From Azorinus chamasolen (taxonomy: Eukaryota > Mollusca > Bivalvia > Cardiida > Solecurtidae), in the NCBI GenBank assembly GCA_963576725.1, contig OY755244.1, forward strand, positions 85,059,121 through 85,123,120: a stretch of 64,000 bases of DNA, in the 5' to 3' direction. The position numbers were made by a program, and so were the translations under genes. The notes beneath the pieces are model-generated. The model saw only the letters and a program-made list of their open reading frames with translations, made no database searches and had not been told where the DNA came from. This document shows, one piece after another, positions 62,196 to 64,000 of this stretch (positions are counted from its first letter, which is position 1; each line of letters opens with the position of its first letter).

Positions 62196-62602
62196 TTGTT
62201 GGTACTTTTGCAAACAGCGTAGACCAAGACCAAGACCAGTCTGATTAGGGTCTTCCCTGCTTGCTAATAAGATAACACACAAGTAGATATATTTCTAGAG
62301 CCGCTTTCATGGTTCCGTTATACACATTAACCCTTTCCCTCATATAAACGTGTTTTCACGGAATACCCATATCAGACGGCTCCTAGAGCCGTCTGATCAG
62401 GAACTGCTCTGTTTGCTAATGAAATTTGAAAGATCTGTTTCTTTACTTTCTAAAATGGCTGCAATGTTTCCCTACCATATTTCATTATAGCTATTTTGTC
62501 CACGAATATTCAGTAGCTATTGAAATTTGAAATAAACATAGAACAGGGAAAGGGTTAATATTCATGCATCCATTATTTCTGACCTTAATATTCATGTGTT
62601 AA
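62196..62602. mobile_element. T2 MITE split by T1
   Basis: GCAAACAGCGTAGACC, CTGCTTGCTAATAAG and ATACACA on the left; ATTCATGCATCCATTATTTC, AATATTCATGTGTTAA on the right. T1 is in between with TTAA on both sides. Confidence 0.65.
62327..62558. mobile_element. T1 MITE nested in T2
   Basis: TTAACCCTTTCCCTC to AACAGGGAAAGGGTTAA. The core has lost CAAACAGAGTAGACCC on one arm (ACGGAATACCCATATCAG) and has a shortened centre (GGCTCCTAGAGCC). Confidence 0.93.
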
Positions 62603-63127
62603 ATGCAAATGCTAGACATGTCACATTAACGGGTTAATCAGCGTTATTTGCTATGTAGAAAATGTTTATTGTCATCTTATTCTCAAGAACCATTTCTAGA
62701 AGAGTTATCCTCATAAGAAATTTACCAATTTTGTTCGTTTGTAGATGCAAAATACTTACTGATATATGGATGAAATATGAGTTTAGACGTGTATGAGGAT
62801 TTAAATGTCCTGAGATATGTAAATGTGAAAAAGATCGAAGGCAAAATACGCAAAATTACCAAATATTTGTTTCATATTATGCCATTTTCCTTATATCATA
62901 GAATATTCTACAAGGATTAGAAACAATTTATTGTGATTATGTGGAACTCATTTTGACGCAATTACATATTAAAAAGTAATTCTTTACACATAAATGTTGG
63001 ATTTTACTAATTAACAAAGCTTTCTGTTGCTTTGAGATTTCTCATTACTATCTACATTCAGTACAAACACTTATTAGTACAGGCAGTACTTTAATATACG
63101 TCAGCATGATTGGCAAAATCAAGATAC
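62603..63127. other. Unique stretch, nothing recognised
   Basis: AT-rich; no repeat ends and no exon-like frame. Confidence 0.5.
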
Positions 63128-63366
63128 TTAACGCTTTACACCATCAATACCCTTTTCTATGTCTTTGCAAACAGAGTAGACCCAGATCAGACGGCTCCTA
63201 TTGGAGCCGTCTTATCAGGATCTGCCCTGTTTGCTTATTACATTATGTAGATCTGAATCTACACTTTCTGCATTGGTTAAATATTCCTGAGTTCATATGT
63301 TATTATAAAATTACAGTAATTAATAATCGTGATGTCATTATTTCTTATATGAATGTTCATATTTAA
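63128..63366. mobile_element. T2 MITE
   Basis: TTAACGCTTTACACC, core GCAAACAGAGTAGACCC with foldback GGCTCCTATTGGAGCC, TTATATGAATGTTCAT and TTTAA. Confidence 0.88.
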
Positions 63367-63484
63367 CAGAGCTTTCGTTTAGAAGAGCTATAAACTAGTC
63401 CACAAAGACCAGCCTTTGAGATATAAAACTAGAAACTATATCGTACAGCTAGTTCTACATGTAGCTAGAGCAATAATGGCTACA

Positions 63485-63692
63485 CAGCAAAACCTCTCTA
63501 TAACGACCACTCAGGGACTGTCTCTAATTCTGGTTCATTAAACCTGGTGGTAGCTTAATGCAGAACGAAGGTTATGCAGAAAGCTCCTGTTGGAGCTTTT
63601 TGCATAATTTTCGTTCTGCATTAAGCAACCACCTGCTTTTAAAACATCAATGTGTTTAATACTTTAGTGGTCTGTATAGAGAAGTTTTGTTG
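63485..63692. mobile_element. PG2 pogo/Tigger-like MITE
   Basis: CAGCAAAACCTCTCTATAAC to GAGAAGTTTTGTTG then TA. Ends carry the same T-to-C type change on both sides (CAGC/GTTG). Interior AGCTTAATGCAGAACG mirror and GAAAGCTCCTGTTGGAGC. Confidence 0.9.
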
Positions 63693-63824
63693 TATTATCA
63701 TTTCATCGTACGGTATTCTGATTTATCTATACCACTCAAGACACAATAACATGGCTAATTAGTCCCAATGGCCCTCGAACACCGGACTAATTAACCCTTT
63801 GGCAATGAACTGGTGAAAACATTT

Positions 63825-64000
63825 ACAGTAAAACCTCTCTAAAGCGACCAAGTAAAAGAGACATACTTCTGAAACATAAAGCCTGGCAGTAGCTTAATAC
63901 AGGACGAAGCTATGCAGAAAGTTCCAGCAGTACTTCCATCATGTATAAAGCAACCGTTTGCTTTTAAAGACATTGGTCAGTGTTAATTCATTAGATAGTC
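63825..64000. mobile_element. PG2 MITE, runs off the window
   Basis: CAGTAAAACCTCTCTAAAGC, AGTAGCTTAATACAGGACG, GAAAGTTCCAGCAGTAC, AAGCAACCGTTTGC. The right end lies beyond the window or is lost. Confidence 0.75.

Overview
The window looks like intergenic or intronic DNA from an invertebrate animal, most likely a bivalve mollusc. It is AT-rich and has no dense gene layout. Almost all of its structure is non-autonomous transposon copies, and several repeat types (Helentron-like elements with GACGACGGACGAC cores, foldback MITEs, SINE-like fragments) are of kinds I associate with bivalves. That placement is inference from repeat character; no marker gene is present. I see no rRNA, operon, CRISPR or other prokaryotic feature.

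The dominant component is a set of roughly one hundred TTAA-type MITE copies and fragments. They begin TTAACCC or a close variant, end GGGTTAA, and sit on TTAA, as piggyBac-type elements do. I use these labels. T1: one end CCCTTTCCCTGTTCTATG, other end CATATAAACGTGTTTTC. T2: one end with TGAATATTCATG motifs and a TGACATCATGA box, other end CATAAATACGCC. T3: a 68-bp perfect palindrome built on GTGATAAATAGAGCATTTGC. T4: GTGCGGGACACGAGTCAC end. T5: CGCTTGCTATT end. T6: core with GGATCC and GATGAGAC, some copies with TTTGCACGC ends. T8: core like T4, end with CAGTATTGAACGGG. T9, T10 and T11 are single copies. T1, T2, T4, T8 and T9 share a core of the type CAAACAG-GTAGACCC-GATCAGA folded back on itself. 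Other non-autonomous families are PG1/PG2 (CAGTAAAACC ends, TA duplications, pogo/Tigger-like), HP1 and HP2 (foldbacks), H1-H3 (Helitron/Helentron-like), hAT-type elements with 5-bp duplications, a SINE-like piece and a tRNA-like element.

Layout: 1-49,280 is MITEs interspersed with short unique stretches, including several nested insertions and four minisatellites that appear to have grown out of MITE segments. One possible host exon lies on the minus strand at 10,980-11,153. From 49,290 to 56,773 there is a decayed hAT element (transposase C-terminus still readable). Inside it sits an intact Ty3-type LTR retrotransposon, 51,039-56,635, with two identical 147-bp LTRs, a 5-bp target duplication and one 1641-codon gag-protease-RT-RNase H-integrase reading frame. 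From 56,800 to 64,000 the MITE landscape resumes, with a triple nest (T6 > hAT MITE > PG1) at 57,601-58,280 and a minisatellite of about 1.2 kb at 60,951-62,158.

The only intact protein gene is the retrotransposon polyprotein. The short open frames elsewhere are mostly read-through of MITE palindromes and should not be taken as genes. Among nested elements, the Ty3 copy is the youngest clear event (identical LTRs).
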